Positions 27,783 to 36,499 of a DNA stretch of 64,000 bases are shown piece after piece (the first letter of the stretch is position 1; each line of letters opens with the position of its first letter). The DNA lies in NCBI GenBank assembly GCA_019054805.1, contig JAHQIY010000021.1:186001-250000 (forward strand). The letters are read 5' to 3'. The stretch is from Brachionus manjavacas (lineage: Eukaryota > Rotifera > Eurotatoria > Ploima > Brachionidae). The position numbers and the translations under genes were made by a program. The notes under the pieces were generated by a model that saw nothing but the letters and a program-made list of their open reading frames with translations, did no database searches and was not told the DNA's origin.

Positions 27783-28520
27783 TTAATTTATTATTTTAAA
27801 AAATCTATCTAGTTTAATTTCGGTTACCCATTTATAAAATTGCAACAACGGAGCATACCCTATAGATAAAATAATTACAGTTGGTTTACCCACTAATAGT
27901 TCTTTGTTTATAAAACCTATAAATCTGCTGTCTTGCGAATTATTGCGGTTGTCTCCTAAAGCAAAAAAACTATTTTGCGGAACCACCACAGGGCCAAAAT
28001 TATTTAACGCATATACATCGGCAGGCGAATAAATATCGTACGGATTAGCCAATTGCCATACTTTATAATCTTTATTACTGCCGTGTTCGGTATAAACATT
28101 ATATTGTACGCCTTTGTTGGTAACGGTTTCTACGTAATCTCTGCTTAAAGCCACGCCGTTAATATATACTACAGAGTTAATCATTTCTACAGTATCGCCA
28201 CCTTTAGCTATTAAACGTTTAACGTATTCTACACTTGGGTTTTGTGGGTTTTTAAACACAAAAACATCGCCACGGGTAGGTTGGTGGTAAAATAAGCGGT
28301 TAGGTAAAATTGGTAAATTAAATGGTAACGAATACCTAGAATAACCATAATTATACTTAGTAACCAAAGTAAAGTCGCCTTCTACTAAGGTTGGTTTCAT
28401 AGAGCCACTAGGCACTAACGAAAGTTGCACTATAAAGCTTCTAACAAACAAAACCACTAAAACGGCTATTACAATATCTTTAATAAATTTATAACTTTTA
28501 TTGTTGGCGTTAAGTTGCAT
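27783..28520 (-). CDS. lepB: Signal peptidase I
   Basis: Inner-membrane serine/lysine protease that removes signal peptides from Sec and Tat substrates. One N-terminal transmembrane helix is at about 13-33. The catalytic serine is Ser40 in VPSGSMKPTL and the lysine is Lys101 in EYVKRLIAKGGD. Box E is FALGDNRNNSQDSRFIG. 245 aa is typical for the group with one anchor helix. It is separated by 2 nt from the S49 peptidase gene upstream and by 6 nt from rnc downstream, so an operon is very likely. Confidence 0.96.
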   Translation of the reverse strand: MQLNANNKSYKFIKDIVIAVLVVLFVRSFIVQLSLVPSGSMKPTLVEGDFTLVTKYNYGYSRYSLPFNLPILPNRLFYHQPTRGDVFVFKNPQNPSVEYVKRLIAKGGDTVEMINSVVYINGVALSRDYVETVTNKGVQYNVYTEHGSNKDYKVWQLANPYDIYSPADVYALNNFGPVVVPQNSFFALGDNRNNSQDSRFIGFINKELLVGKPTVIILSIGYAPLLQFYKWVTEIKLDRFFKIIN

Positions 28521-28522
28521 AA

Positions 28523-29347
28523 TTATAAACCATATTTAGAATATTGATTTTGCTGTTTAACTACATTTATGCTTTCGTTGGCTAAATTGTAGCTTAAGCT
28601 AGCAAAATTTACCCCTAATAACCTAGAAATTAAAGACGGTTTTTTGCCACTAATGTAATTTATTTGCACTTTTTGGCCATACATAGCTTTAAGCTCTTCT
28701 TCGGTACTGGTAACAATTTTATCTATTAAGCCTAGTTTTAGGCCTTCGCTTGCTATCCAAAAATCGCCGTTAAATAGTTGGTCTTCTAATGCATTTAATT
28801 TACCTGCACGTTGCTGTAAAATCCATTTTTTAAAATGGCTGTGCACTTGTTGTAATAAATTGTTAAATTTAGCGGTATGTTCTGGGTTTTCTGGCAAAAA
28901 CATATCTCTGGTTACTTTGTTGGTACCTGCGGTGTATACTCTGCGGGTAATGCCTTGTTTTTTTATAAATTCTTCTAAACCAAAACCAGCACTTACAACA
29001 CCAATAGAGCCCACAATACTACAGCTAGATAACGCACAAATAGTGCTACCCATAACTGCTAACCAATACCCGCCAGATGCTGCTACGTCTTCTATAAACG
29101 TAATAACTGGTATGTTGTTTTGTTTGCTTTTGTATAGTACGTAGTTTGCTATGGTTTCGGACTGTACGGGAGAGCCCCCTGGCGAATTAATTACAAACGC
29201 CACTGCCTTTGTGCTTTTATTTTTTATAAAAGCTTTATCTATTTGCGGTTTTACTCGGTCTAAATTTAAGTTTTTAGAACCATCTGCCGCAATAACGCCC
29301 GCTAGCTTTATTACATTAACTACGGCTTTTTTGTTTTTAAAAAACAT
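28523..29347 (-). CDS. S49 family serine peptidase (SohB-like)
   Basis: Single-domain signal-peptide-peptidase-type protease of 274 aa. The catalytic Ser91 lies in EDVAASGGYWLA and the likely general-base Lys144 in AGTNKVTRDMFLPE, matching the alphaproteobacterial SohB pattern AG-x-N-K. The oxyanion strand is VINSPGGSPVQ. No convincing transmembrane anchor is seen at the N-terminus, so localisation is unclear. It sits between accA and lepB and probably helps degrade cleaved signal peptides. Confidence 0.88.
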   Translation of the reverse strand: MFFKNKKAVVNVIKLAGVIAADGSKNLNLDRVKPQIDKAFIKNKSTKAVAFVINSPGGSPVQSETIANYVLYKSKQNNIPVITFIEDVAASGGYWLAVMGSTICALSSCSIVGSIGVVSAGFGLEEFIKKQGITRRVYTAGTNKVTRDMFLPENPEHTAKFNNLLQQVHSHFKKWILQQRAGKLNALEDQLFNGDFWIASEGLKLGLIDKIVTSTEEELKAMYGQKVQINYISGKKPSLISRLLGVNFASLSYNLANESINVVKQQNQYSKYGL

Positions 29348-29370
29348 TGCATACCTTTTGTGTTATTATT

Positions 29371-30330
29371 TTAATTAACGTTAGGGTTACCCATATTTAA
29401 GTAACGCTTTTGTTTAATAAGTTTACGTTCTTTTTTAGGAATATTACTTAACATTTTTAAAGCATTTTCTACGGCGTTTTTAACGTTTTCTATGGTTTGC
29501 TCTTGATTTCTATGGGCTCCGCCAACTGGTTCTGCAATAATTTCGTTAATAATATTTAATTTTTTTAAATCGGTTGCAGTAATTTTTAAGTGTTCGGCGG
29601 CTTCTGGTGCCATTTTATCGTTACGCCATAAAATAGATGCACATCCTTCGGGCGAAATTACCGAATAAACCGAATTTTCTAACATCATTACATAGTCTCC
29701 GCTGGCTAAAGCCACTGCTCCGCCAGAACCACCTTCGCCAATTATAACGCTAATTAAAGGTGTATTAATTTTTAAACACATTGCGGTGCTTTGGGCTATT
29801 GCTTCGCCCTGCCCTCTTTCTTCGGCTTCTAAACCAGGGTAAGCCCCTGGGGTATCTATTAAAGCTACAATTGGTATTTCTAGTCTGTCGGCTAGCTCCA
29901 TTAATCTTTGGGCTTTGCGGTAGCCATCTGGTTTAGGCATACCAAAATTGTGTTTTATTCTGCTGTCTAAATCGTTACCTTTTTCTACGCCTAATAATAA
30001 AATTGTTCTGCCGTTAAAATCACAAAAACCGCCTAATATAGCACTATCTTCGGCAAATAGTCTGTCTCCACTTAATGGTATAAAATTACTAACCATAGCA
30101 TTAGCGTAATCTAAAAAATGTGGTCGGTTGGGGTGTCTGGCTACTAAAACTTTTTGCCAAGGCGTTAGGTTAGAGTATACCTCTTTAAGCAACTTATTAT
30201 GCTTATTTGTTAGTCCGGTTACTTCTTGGTCTAAATTTATGCCTAGCTTGTTATTGCTATCTTCTTTTAGGGCGTTAATTTTGTTTTCTAAAATTGCTAT
30301 TTTATCTTCAAAATCTAAGTAGTGATTCAT
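29371..30330 (-). CDS. accA: Acetyl-CoA carboxylase carboxyltransferase subunit alpha
   Basis: 319-aa subunit that, with AccD, transfers carboxyl from biotin to acetyl-CoA in the first step of fatty-acid synthesis. Conserved segments include RHPNRPHFLDYANAM, DTPGAYPGLEAEERGQGEAI, IGEGGSGGAVALA and SPEGCASILWRN. The Asn/Lys-rich C-terminus after QKRYLNMG is somewhat extended. The S49 peptidase gene follows after 23 nt on the same strand. AccD is not in the window. Its presence fits the FabK-like gene at 3576 if that is indeed an enoyl-ACP reductase. Confidence 0.96.
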   Translation of the reverse strand: MNHYLDFEDKIAILENKINALKEDSNNKLGINLDQEVTGLTNKHNKLLKEVYSNLTPWQKVLVARHPNRPHFLDYANAMVSNFIPLSGDRLFAEDSAILGGFCDFNGRTILLLGVEKGNDLDSRIKHNFGMPKPDGYRKAQRLMELADRLEIPIVALIDTPGAYPGLEAEERGQGEAIAQSTAMCLKINTPLISVIIGEGGSGGAVALASGDYVMMLENSVYSVISPEGCASILWRNDKMAPEAAEHLKITATDLKKLNIINEIIAEPVGGAHRNQEQTIENVKNAVENALKMLSNIPKKERKLIKQKRYLNMGNPNVN

Positions 30331-30413
30331 GGTTTACCCAATTTAATATTAAAAGTTTAATATAATAATTTATTTATTATAACTGATATTTTATATTTTA
30401 GCAAATTTACTTA

Positions 30414-31187
30414 TTAATAGCCAATATAATTATAAAAACTATTGCCGTTGTATAAAATATCGGTTGCGTGGTTACTATAGTTATTACTACTGTTATATAC
30501 AGTAAGCCCGCTATGTAATACACTAGGGCTTTTGCTATTTTTGGTGGCTACCAACATAAAGCGTTTGCTTATACTGTTTAATGCATTGCCAGAATGTATA
30601 GGGTAAATATTAATGCATCCCCAATGTTTTGGGTTTAGTAGGCTTAGTAAGTAATGCAAACTATGGCTAGGGTAAATTATGTAAATTTGCCCATTATTTT
30701 TTAAATTTTTAACCATAAAGTTTATAAAATCTAGCAAAGTTGCATCTTGCAAAATATTAGCGCAGTCTCTAATGTGTGCATAAGCAGATTGCGACTGCGT
30801 GCTATTAGCACTAAAATACGGCGGATTACAAACAATAGCATTAAATTGTAAGTTAAAATTATAATTAAGCAAATTACCGTTGTACAACGTAAAAGTATTG
30901 CTGTTGCTTTGTATAACATTAGCGTTTAAGCTACTATTTTGTTGCAGTAAATTAAAAAATAGATGATTTTTTTCTAACGCATGTACGTTAATGTTTTTTA
31001 AACGGCTTAGCAAACATAGTGCTATAGCCCCTACTCCGCTACCTAAATCTAGTATATTGTGCCCTGCTTTGGCTTTTACCATAGATGCTAACAACACGGC
31101 ATCCATACCGCTTTTATAACCGTTAGCGTACTGCATAAGCTTAATTTTACCGTTTAAAAAGTTATCGGTGGTGGTGGTATATTGCAT
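30414..31187 (-). CDS. trmN6: tRNA1(Val) A37 N6-methyltransferase-like (TrmN6)
   Basis: 257-aa class I methyltransferase. The N-terminal TDNFLNGKIKLMQYANGYKS, then GMDAVLLASM, matches the alphaproteobacterial TrmN6/YfiC-type entry. SAM motif I is ILDLGSGVGAIAL. The amino-methylation motif IV is CNPPYFS, showing N6-adenine (or similar exocyclic amine) specificity. It is divergent from the polyprenyl synthase gene across 76 nt. Confidence 0.85.
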   Translation of the reverse strand: MQYTTTTDNFLNGKIKLMQYANGYKSGMDAVLLASMVKAKAGHNILDLGSGVGAIALCLLSRLKNINVHALEKNHLFFNLLQQNSSLNANVIQSNSNTFTLYNGNLLNYNFNLQFNAIVCNPPYFSANSTQSQSAYAHIRDCANILQDATLLDFINFMVKNLKNNGQIYIIYPSHSLHYLLSLLNPKHWGCINIYPIHSGNALNSISKRFMLVATKNSKSPSVLHSGLTVYNSSNNYSNHATDILYNGNSFYNYIGY

Positions 31188-31263
31188 ATTAATAAACTTT
31201 TAACTTTTAATTAATTGTATTCTATTTTATAATGTATTTATGTTTAAAACAAGTGTAAAGTAA

Positions 31264-32307
31264 ATGACTATATCTTTTAACCAAGCCCTAGGCAATGCAA
31301 AACAATTATTGCATACTAATGTAGATAATCTAAATACCGTGTTAATAAGTGCGGTAAACAGTAATGTAGATCTTATTAATACCCTATTGCAACATATTTT
31401 GCAAGCCAAAAGCAAACAATTTAGACCCATTTTAACTATGTTATCTGCAGGTTTATTTGGTAATGTTAGTAATAGCGTGGTTAATATTGCGGCCGCTGTA
31501 GAATTTATACACACCGCTACGTTATTGCACGACGACGTAATAGACGAAACCAAACTACGCCGTGGCAAACCAACCGCCAACCATATTTGGGGCAACAAAG
31601 AAAGCATTTTAGTAGGCGATTTTTTATTTGCCAAAGCTTTTGAACTAATGGTTAGTTGCAACAATATAAATGTATTGCAGGTTTTAGCACAGGCTTCTAG
31701 CACTATTACCAAAGGCGAGGTTTTGCAATTAGAACAAATAGGCAACATTAACCTACCATACAACACCTACATTAATATTATAGGTAGCAAAACCGGAGCC
31801 CTATTTGCCGCCGCCTGCAAAAGCGGAGCAATGCTTACCAACAACAACGTTAATAACCATAATAATTTGTATAACTATGGTTATAATTTAGGTGTGGCTT
31901 TTCAAATTGTAGACGATATTTTAGATTACACCGCCAACGAAACCCAAAGTGGCAAAAAAATAGGCACAGATTTACTAGAACAAAAAATTACTTTGCCTAT
32001 AATTTTATTACTACAACAAGCAAATGTAACCGAACAAAATATTATAAAACAAGCCTTTAGCCAATTAAGCTTGCAACAGCAAAGCTTAAGCCAAACGCAA
32101 ATACATAACACAATATTAAACCAAACCCTGCCACAGCTATTAAGCTTAATGCAAAAATATAACATTATTAACAATTGTAAAACCATTGTTAACGGCTTTG
32201 TAGAAGATAGCTTGCAAAATTTACACAATTTACAAAACGTAACCAACACAAACTATTTAAGTACATTGCAAACCTTTGCAAAATCTACTTTTGTGCGAAA
32301 TAGTTAA
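31264..32307 (+). CDS. ispB: Polyprenyl diphosphate synthase (octaprenyl/long-chain type)
   Basis: Trans-prenyltransferase of 347 aa that makes the side chain of ubiquinone. The first Asp-rich motif is LLHDDVIDETKLRRGKP and the second FQIVDDILDYTA. The GKKIGTDLLEQKITLPII segment is also characteristic. Small residues before the first Asp-rich motif (HTATLLHDD) fit a long-chain product. With ubiG it supports ubiquinone production. An exact chain length cannot be deduced. Confidence 0.9.
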   Translation: MTISFNQALGNAKQLLHTNVDNLNTVLISAVNSNVDLINTLLQHILQAKSKQFRPILTMLSAGLFGNVSNSVVNIAAAVEFIHTATLLHDDVIDETKLRRGKPTANHIWGNKESILVGDFLFAKAFELMVSCNNINVLQVLAQASSTITKGEVLQLEQIGNINLPYNTYINIIGSKTGALFAAACKSGAMLTNNNVNNHNNLYNYGYNLGVAFQIVDDILDYTANETQSGKKIGTDLLEQKITLPIILLLQQANVTEQNIIKQAFSQLSLQQQSLSQTQIHNTILNQTLPQLLSLMQKYNIINNCKTIVNGFVEDSLQNLHNLQNVTNTNYLSTLQTFAKSTFVRNS

Positions 32308-32338
32308 GTTTTGTGGTATAAAATTTATTGCTTATATG

Positions 32339-32375
32339 TTGCAAAAGTATTACAATAAACTTATATTGTATACAA
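32339..32375 (+). promoter_or_regulatory. Promoter of ahpCD with a palindrome at the -10
   Basis: TTGCAA (32339-32344), a 17-bp spacer and TATATT (32362-32367) fit a sigma-70 promoter. A perfect 10-bp palindrome, TTGTATACAA (32366-32375), overlaps its downstream edge and is a candidate operator for a peroxide- or redox-responsive regulator. Confidence 0.5.
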
Positions 32376-32421
32376 CATAAATATACATTTTTTTATAAAT
32401 AAATAAATAAGGAGACCCCCA

Positions 32422-32967
32422 ATGAAAACCGTTGGCAACAAATTAGAAGCATTTGCCGTTACAGGCGTTAAACCAAATACAATTAATCCAGATAACGCTT
32501 TTGAAACCATAACCGAAAAAAGTTTTGCCGGTAAATGGAAAGTAATAGTATACTACCCAAAAGATTTTACCTTTGTATGCCCTACCGAAATTGTAGCGTA
32601 CGATAAACTAACTCCAGAATTTGAAGACAGAGATGCCGTTTTATTAAGTGGTAGTACCGATAACGAGTTTTCTAAAATTGCATGGAGAGCCAGCCACGAA
32701 GATTTAAAAAAAGTACAACACTGGCAATTTGCCGATACCGCCCGTGGCGAAAACAGTTTAATTAATCAACTAGGTTATTTTTACGAACCCGCCGGTTGCG
32801 CTTTGCGTGTAACTTTAATTGTAGATCCAGAAAATGTTATTCAGCACGTTACGGTTAATAATTTAGATGTAGGACGCTCTGCGGAAGAAACTTTAAGAGT
32901 ATTAGACGCTCTACAAACTGGCGAATTATGTGCTTGCAACCGTACCATAGGTGGCGAAACTTTATAA
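32422..32967 (+). CDS. ahpC: Alkyl hydroperoxide reductase subunit C (AhpD-coupled peroxiredoxin)
   Basis: 181-aa 2-Cys peroxiredoxin that reduces peroxides. The peroxidatic cysteine is Cys53 in FTFVCPTEI. The C-terminal cysteines are at 170 and 172 in GELCACNR, the three-cysteine arrangement of AhpC proteins that are recycled by AhpD. A strong AGGAGA ribosome binding site lies ahead of the ATG. It is followed by ahpD after 27 nt, confirming the redox partner. Confidence 0.95.
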   Translation: MKTVGNKLEAFAVTGVKPNTINPDNAFETITEKSFAGKWKVIVYYPKDFTFVCPTEIVAYDKLTPEFEDRDAVLLSGSTDNEFSKIAWRASHEDLKKVQHWQFADTARGENSLINQLGYFYEPAGCALRVTLIVDPENVIQHVTVNNLDVGRSAEETLRVLDALQTGELCACNRTIGGETL

Positions 32968-32994
32968 AGTTAAAATTAAATAGGATTTATTTTT

Positions 32995-33507
32995 ATGGAA
33001 TTTTTAGATAAAATTAAACAGCAGGTTCCAGAATTTGCTAAAGATATTAAATTAAACCTAGATGCCGTTATAAACCGCAGTACCCTAAGCCCGCAACAAG
33101 CAATAGGTTGTGCCTTAGCGGCGGCAGTTAGCACAGGTAATAACTTGGTGGCTAATATGGTGGCAGAAGGTTTGCAAGATAACCCTACCGAACACAATGC
33201 GGCGTTATGTGCGGCGGCTATTATGGCGCAAAATAATGCGTGGTATCCGTATGTAGAAATGACAGGCGACGCTAATTTAAAAGGTTTGCCGGCACAATTA
33301 CGTATGAATGCAATTATTAACCACGGAGGCACTAGCAAAAGTAATTTCGAAGCATACTCGCTAGCGGCTTCTATAGTTGGTAAATGCCACTTTTGTGTAA
33401 AAGCCCATTACGATACCCTAAAACAAGAAGGCTATAGCACCGAAAACCTAAGAGATATAGGCAGAGTGGCCGCTGTGGTAAACGCTTTAGCAAAGGTTAT
33501 TCATTAA
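32995..33507 (+). CDS. ahpD: Alkylhydroperoxidase AhpD
   Basis: 170-aa all-helical thioredoxin-like reductase of AhpC. The catalytic CxxC is Cys131-x-x-Cys134 in GKCHFCVKAHYDTL, with the proton-relay His138. The N-terminal NLDAVINRSTLSPQQAIGCA matches AhpD. In mycobacteria AhpD is itself reduced through lipoyl-dependent enzymes. Its last codons already form the first unit of the 20-bp tandem repeat that fills the 3' untranslated region. Confidence 0.94.
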   Translation: MEFLDKIKQQVPEFAKDIKLNLDAVINRSTLSPQQAIGCALAAAVSTGNNLVANMVAEGLQDNPTEHNAALCAAAIMAQNNAWYPYVEMTGDANLKGLPAQLRMNAIINHGGTSKSNFEAYSLAASIVGKCHFCVKAHYDTLKQEGYSTENLRDIGRVAAVVNALAKVIH

Positions 33508-33632
33508 AGCTAGTGGTTGTTTATTAAAGCTAGTGGTTGTTTATTAAGCTAGTGGTTACTTATTAAAGCTAGTGGTTGTTTATTAAGCTAGTGGTTACTT
33601 ATTAAAGCTAGTGGTTGTTTATTAAAGCTAGC
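33503..33632. repeat. Tandem 20-bp repeat in the ahpCD 3' region
   Basis: Six full units, 33503-33620, followed by a 12-nt partial unit. Four are ATTAAAGCTAGTGGTTGTTT (20 bp) and two are a 19-bp variant, ATTAAGCTAGTGGTTACTT; the variants stand third and fifth. The first unit contains the ahpD stop codon. There are no unique spacers, so it is not a CRISPR array. Confidence 0.96.
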
Positions 33633-33652
33633 TTATAACTAAAATTAAACCT

Positions 33653-33687
33653 ACCCCCTAATTTAACTTTTAGGGGGTGTTTTTTTG
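33653..33687 (+). terminator. Intrinsic terminator of ahpCD
   Basis: ACCCCCTA (33653-33660) pairs with TAGGGGGT (33671-33678) around a 10-nt loop. The stem is GC-rich for this genome and followed by G and a seven-T run. Confidence 0.95.
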
Positions 33688-33714
33688 TGGTATTTATATA
33701 AAAACATCAATCTA

Positions 33715-33870
33715 CTATATTTTAAACAGCTTATCTTCTTTAGATAATTCTAAAATTTTCACTTTATTTAAAAATGTTTCATCTATATTATATAATTTAT
33801 CTTTTAAACAAGTAAAAATAACCTGCCCTAATGCTACAGTATTGTTATTATTGTTAGTGTTGGTTGCCAT
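33715..33870 (-). CDS. Candidate small protein, 51 aa, unknown
   Basis: An ATG at 33870 opens a 51-codon frame ending in TAG at 33715-33717. The N-terminus is Asn/Thr-rich, followed by VALGQVIFTCLKDKLYNI and a charged end, KILELSKEDKLFKI. This amino-acid make-up looks more protein-like than the opposite-strand frame. The upstream AAGG is only 2 nt from the ATG, a poor ribosome binding site. No family is recognised. It could be a remnant of a longer gene or chance. Confidence 0.3.
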   Translation of the reverse strand: MATNTNNNNNTVALGQVIFTCLKDKLYNIDETFLNKVKILELSKEDKLFKI

Positions 33871-33949
33871 TGCCTTAGTGTATTATTATTAATTATACTT
33901 ATAAAATAATAACACAAAACAAAGCATTTACAAACAATTTATACGTAAT

Positions 33950-35458
33950 TTATACGTAATTTTTACCTACAACTTTTTTAGTTTGTGGTTGGTGGTATTT
34001 AGGGGCAAGCGGTTGCATTACCGCATTAATGGTGGTTTCTGGCTGTTTAGCTGTAAGTAACGAAACCACAATTATACTAACCATGCTAGCCAAAAAGCCA
34101 AACAACTGCGGTTGATTAATTTGTATAATTTCGCCGGTTATCCACACTATTAAGCCTATTATTATAGAATACAACGCCCCTGCGGTGGTTGCTCTGCGCC
34201 AAAACATTGCCGCAAACAAAGGCGAAACCGCCGTTACCAACGTAATTTTATACGCATTGCCTACCATTTGATAAATAGAACTATTAGAATTTAACGCAAA
34301 TATAGTTATAGATAATCCAGTTATTAAAATTACCAATCTTAGTAATTTTATGTATTGTTTATCGGTTAAATTTACAAAAAACTTAGTTAAAATATTTTGC
34401 GTTATAGTTACCGAAGGCGCCAATAAAGTACCACTAGCCGTAGACATTATTGCAGACAACAACGCCCCAAAAAACAATACTCTGGCTATAAACGGCGTAT
34501 GTGTGGTTATTAGGCTTGGTAGTATCATTTCAGAGTCTACGTTTATCCATTTACTTACAATGCTGGGGTCTATAATTTTTACCGAAATTACTAAAAAAAT
34601 TGGAATTAAACAAAAAACTAAATATAAAAACGCCCCCACTATCATACCTGTTTTTGCGGTGTTTTCGTTTTTTGCAGAAGTTACACGCTGAAAAATATCT
34701 TGCTGTGGAATAGAACCCAACATTAATGTAAACAACGCCCCAAAAAAACTTACAAAACTTTGTGGCGTAAAATTATGCATAAACACCAACATGTTATCTT
34801 GCTTGGCTACCAACAGTATATTGCCAAAACCACCCGCTTTGTTAGATAAATAAAATAATAAAAATATTAAACTTATTACTATTATTAACATTTGCACAAA
34901 ATCGTTTAATGCTATAGATAACATACCCCCGCTTAATGTGTAAATTAATACCACACTAGCACCTATTAAAATACCTGCTTCTTTACTTATTAAACCGTTA
35001 GATAACACATTAATAACCACGCCCAACGCTGTTACTTGTGCTGCAACCCAACCAAAGTAAGATATTACTATAGCTAGGGTCATTAAAATTTCTACTTTAC
35101 TGCCAAATCTTTTTTTATAAATATCTGCCAACGTAAACACATTTAGCCTATACCAACGCCTTGCAAACACAAAGCCCACTATTGCTAGGCAAAAAAATGC
35201 ACCAAAGGGGTCTTTAATTACGCCCGCAAAACCGTCTACTATAAATTCGGCAGGCATGCCTAAAATTGCCTCGGATCCAAACCAAGTGGCAAACACCATT
35301 GTCATTACAAAGGTTAGGTTTAAGTTTCTACCAGCTACTACAAAATCTGCAGCCGTTTTTATTCGCCTACCTGCTATTACCCCTATAACTACAGATAACA
35401 TTAAATAAGCTATTACAAAATAAAAAATTTTTAACTCGTAACCTTGTGTTGGTGCCAT
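33950..35458 (-). CDS. Sodium:solute symporter (SSS) family protein
   Basis: 502-aa polytopic membrane protein with about 13 helices and the LeuT-like SSS layout. Visible family marks: DFVVAGRNLNL near residue 38, FATWFGSEAILGMPAEF, the GWVAAQVTALG helix, GGMLSIALNDFVQM, and LSAIMSTASGTLLAPSVT, which carries Na+-site serine/threonines. The substrate is unknown; related proteins carry proline, pantothenate, solutes or monocarboxylates. The C-terminal tail is Gln/Pro/Lys-rich. It is a single gene. Confidence 0.88.
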   Translation of the reverse strand: MAPTQGYELKIFYFVIAYLMLSVVIGVIAGRRIKTAADFVVAGRNLNLTFVMTMVFATWFGSEAILGMPAEFIVDGFAGVIKDPFGAFFCLAIVGFVFARRWYRLNVFTLADIYKKRFGSKVEILMTLAIVISYFGWVAAQVTALGVVINVLSNGLISKEAGILIGASVVLIYTLSGGMLSIALNDFVQMLIIVISLIFLLFYLSNKAGGFGNILLVAKQDNMLVFMHNFTPQSFVSFFGALFTLMLGSIPQQDIFQRVTSAKNENTAKTGMIVGAFLYLVFCLIPIFLVISVKIIDPSIVSKWINVDSEMILPSLITTHTPFIARVLFFGALLSAIMSTASGTLLAPSVTITQNILTKFFVNLTDKQYIKLLRLVILITGLSITIFALNSNSSIYQMVGNAYKITLVTAVSPLFAAMFWRRATTAGALYSIIIGLIVWITGEIIQINQPQLFGFLASMVSIIVVSLLTAKQPETTINAVMQPLAPKYHQPQTKKVVGKNYV

Positions 35459-36062
35459 TAACTTTCCTTATGTTTTACGCTAAAAAAATAATAAAAACAA
35501 CGCAATAGTAATACGTAATTTAGCTATTGTAAATAATTAATTTTAATTATACCAAAAAAACTTTTAATAGTTAGCTAAAAGCTAGGTTTTACGCCATTTT
35601 TTAATGTACTTTTTTTGTAAAAATTTAGTAAAAAATAAAAAAAAATATCTGGTATTTACTTTTTATTAACCATAGTTGCAAATTAATTCTATTTTAAATA
35701 CGCTTTTTAAAGTGCAAAAAAAGTATATTTTACAATGGTTTTAAAGCAAAAAAGAATCTATTTAAAGCATTAGCTTTAAAAAACTATAAGTTGATTTTAA
35801 CTTAAGGCAAAGCAATAAATACCACTAAAGTTTGTGGTTAAATGCAATAAAATGTTAAAAAGTTTAAAATAAAATATGCTTGTTAGTTGCAATGGTTAAA
35901 ATTATTAAAACTTATTAATTTTAAAATACATGTTTTTAAAGTGTAGTTTGTGTTAAACAATAAGTTGTACGTTATTTAAGACAGGTAAAGTGTTTTTAAA
36001 TAAAAAATTTTTGTTATAAAAAATAAATTTAGGAAGGGTTTTAAGAAGTTTTTTCAAGGAAA
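35459..36062. other. Gene-free AT-rich spacer before tRNA-Asn
   Basis: About 600 bases without a credible frame on either strand. It is dominated by A and T runs, with only loose recurring words such as TTTTAAAGTG and TTAAAATAAA. It includes the upstream region of the symporter gene and the 3' trailer of tRNA-Asn. No RNA hallmark was recognised. Confidence 0.5.
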
Positions 36063-36138
36063 TGGCTCCGACAGCAGGACTCGAACCTGCGACATATGGA
36101 TTAACAGTCCACCGTTCTACCAACTGAACTATGTCGGA
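36063..36138 (-). tRNA. tRNA-Asn (GTT)
   Basis: Full cloverleaf on the minus strand. The acceptor arms TCCGACA / TGTCGGA pair perfectly and the anticodon loop CTGTTAA gives GTT. The T arm is GCAGG-TTCGAGT-CCTGC. Discriminator G and the terminal CCA are encoded (36063-36065). Confidence 0.98.
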
Positions 36139-36163
36139 ATATATTTATTTGTTTTACTTTAAT

Positions 36164-36192
36164 ATGTTAACAACTTTTTTAGTTTTTGTCAA
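36164..36192 (-). promoter_or_regulatory. Promoter of tRNA-Asn
   Basis: On the minus strand TTGACA (36187-36192), a 17-bp spacer and TAACAT (36164-36169) lie about 26 bases ahead of the tRNA 5' end, an appropriate distance for transcription start. Confidence 0.6.
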
Positions 36193-36365
36193 ACAATTAT
36201 TTTTATTTTTTATTATTTTTTTGTTTTTCTTAATTATCCACTTTTGTTTTAGCTTATGGTGTTTTAAAAGTTTAGTAATTTAACCAAACTTTTTGTTATA
36301 TAAGCTATAAAATTTTGCAATGCAATTTTGTACTGAAAAATTTACAACTTAATTTACAACTTATA

Positions 36366-36439
36366 TGGAGGCACGAATCGGAATTGAACCGATGTACGCG
36401 GTTTTGCAGACCGCTGCGTAACCACTCCGCCATCGTGCC
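36366..36439 (-). tRNA. tRNA-Cys (GCA)
   Basis: Full cloverleaf on the minus strand. Acceptor arms GGCACGA / TCGTGCC; anticodon stem-loop GCGGT-CTGCAAA-ACCGC gives GCA. Discriminator U73, the identity base for cysteine, and the terminal CCA are encoded. It lies 60 nt downstream of rpoH. Confidence 0.98.
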
Positions 36440-36499
36440 ATATTTATTAAAACACTAATGTTATAATACCATAAAAATGTTATATTTTAAAGTTTTATT

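Noticed and set aside
31227-31766. 179-codon minus-strand frame opposite the polyprenyl synthase gene
   Set aside because: Antisense shadow; the plus strand has both Asp-rich motifs of the enzyme.
33503-33632. CRISPR array
   Set aside because: Units are directly adjacent with no unique spacers, and no cas gene is in the window.
33677-33892. Plus-strand 71-codon frame after ahpD
   Set aside because: It starts with GTG inside the terminator hairpin and ends in a Leu/Val run. The opposite-strand frame is the better candidate.
36233-36242. DnaA box suggesting a replication origin
   Set aside because: Only one near match (TTATCCACT) was found between the tRNA genes, with no cluster and no origin-linked genes.
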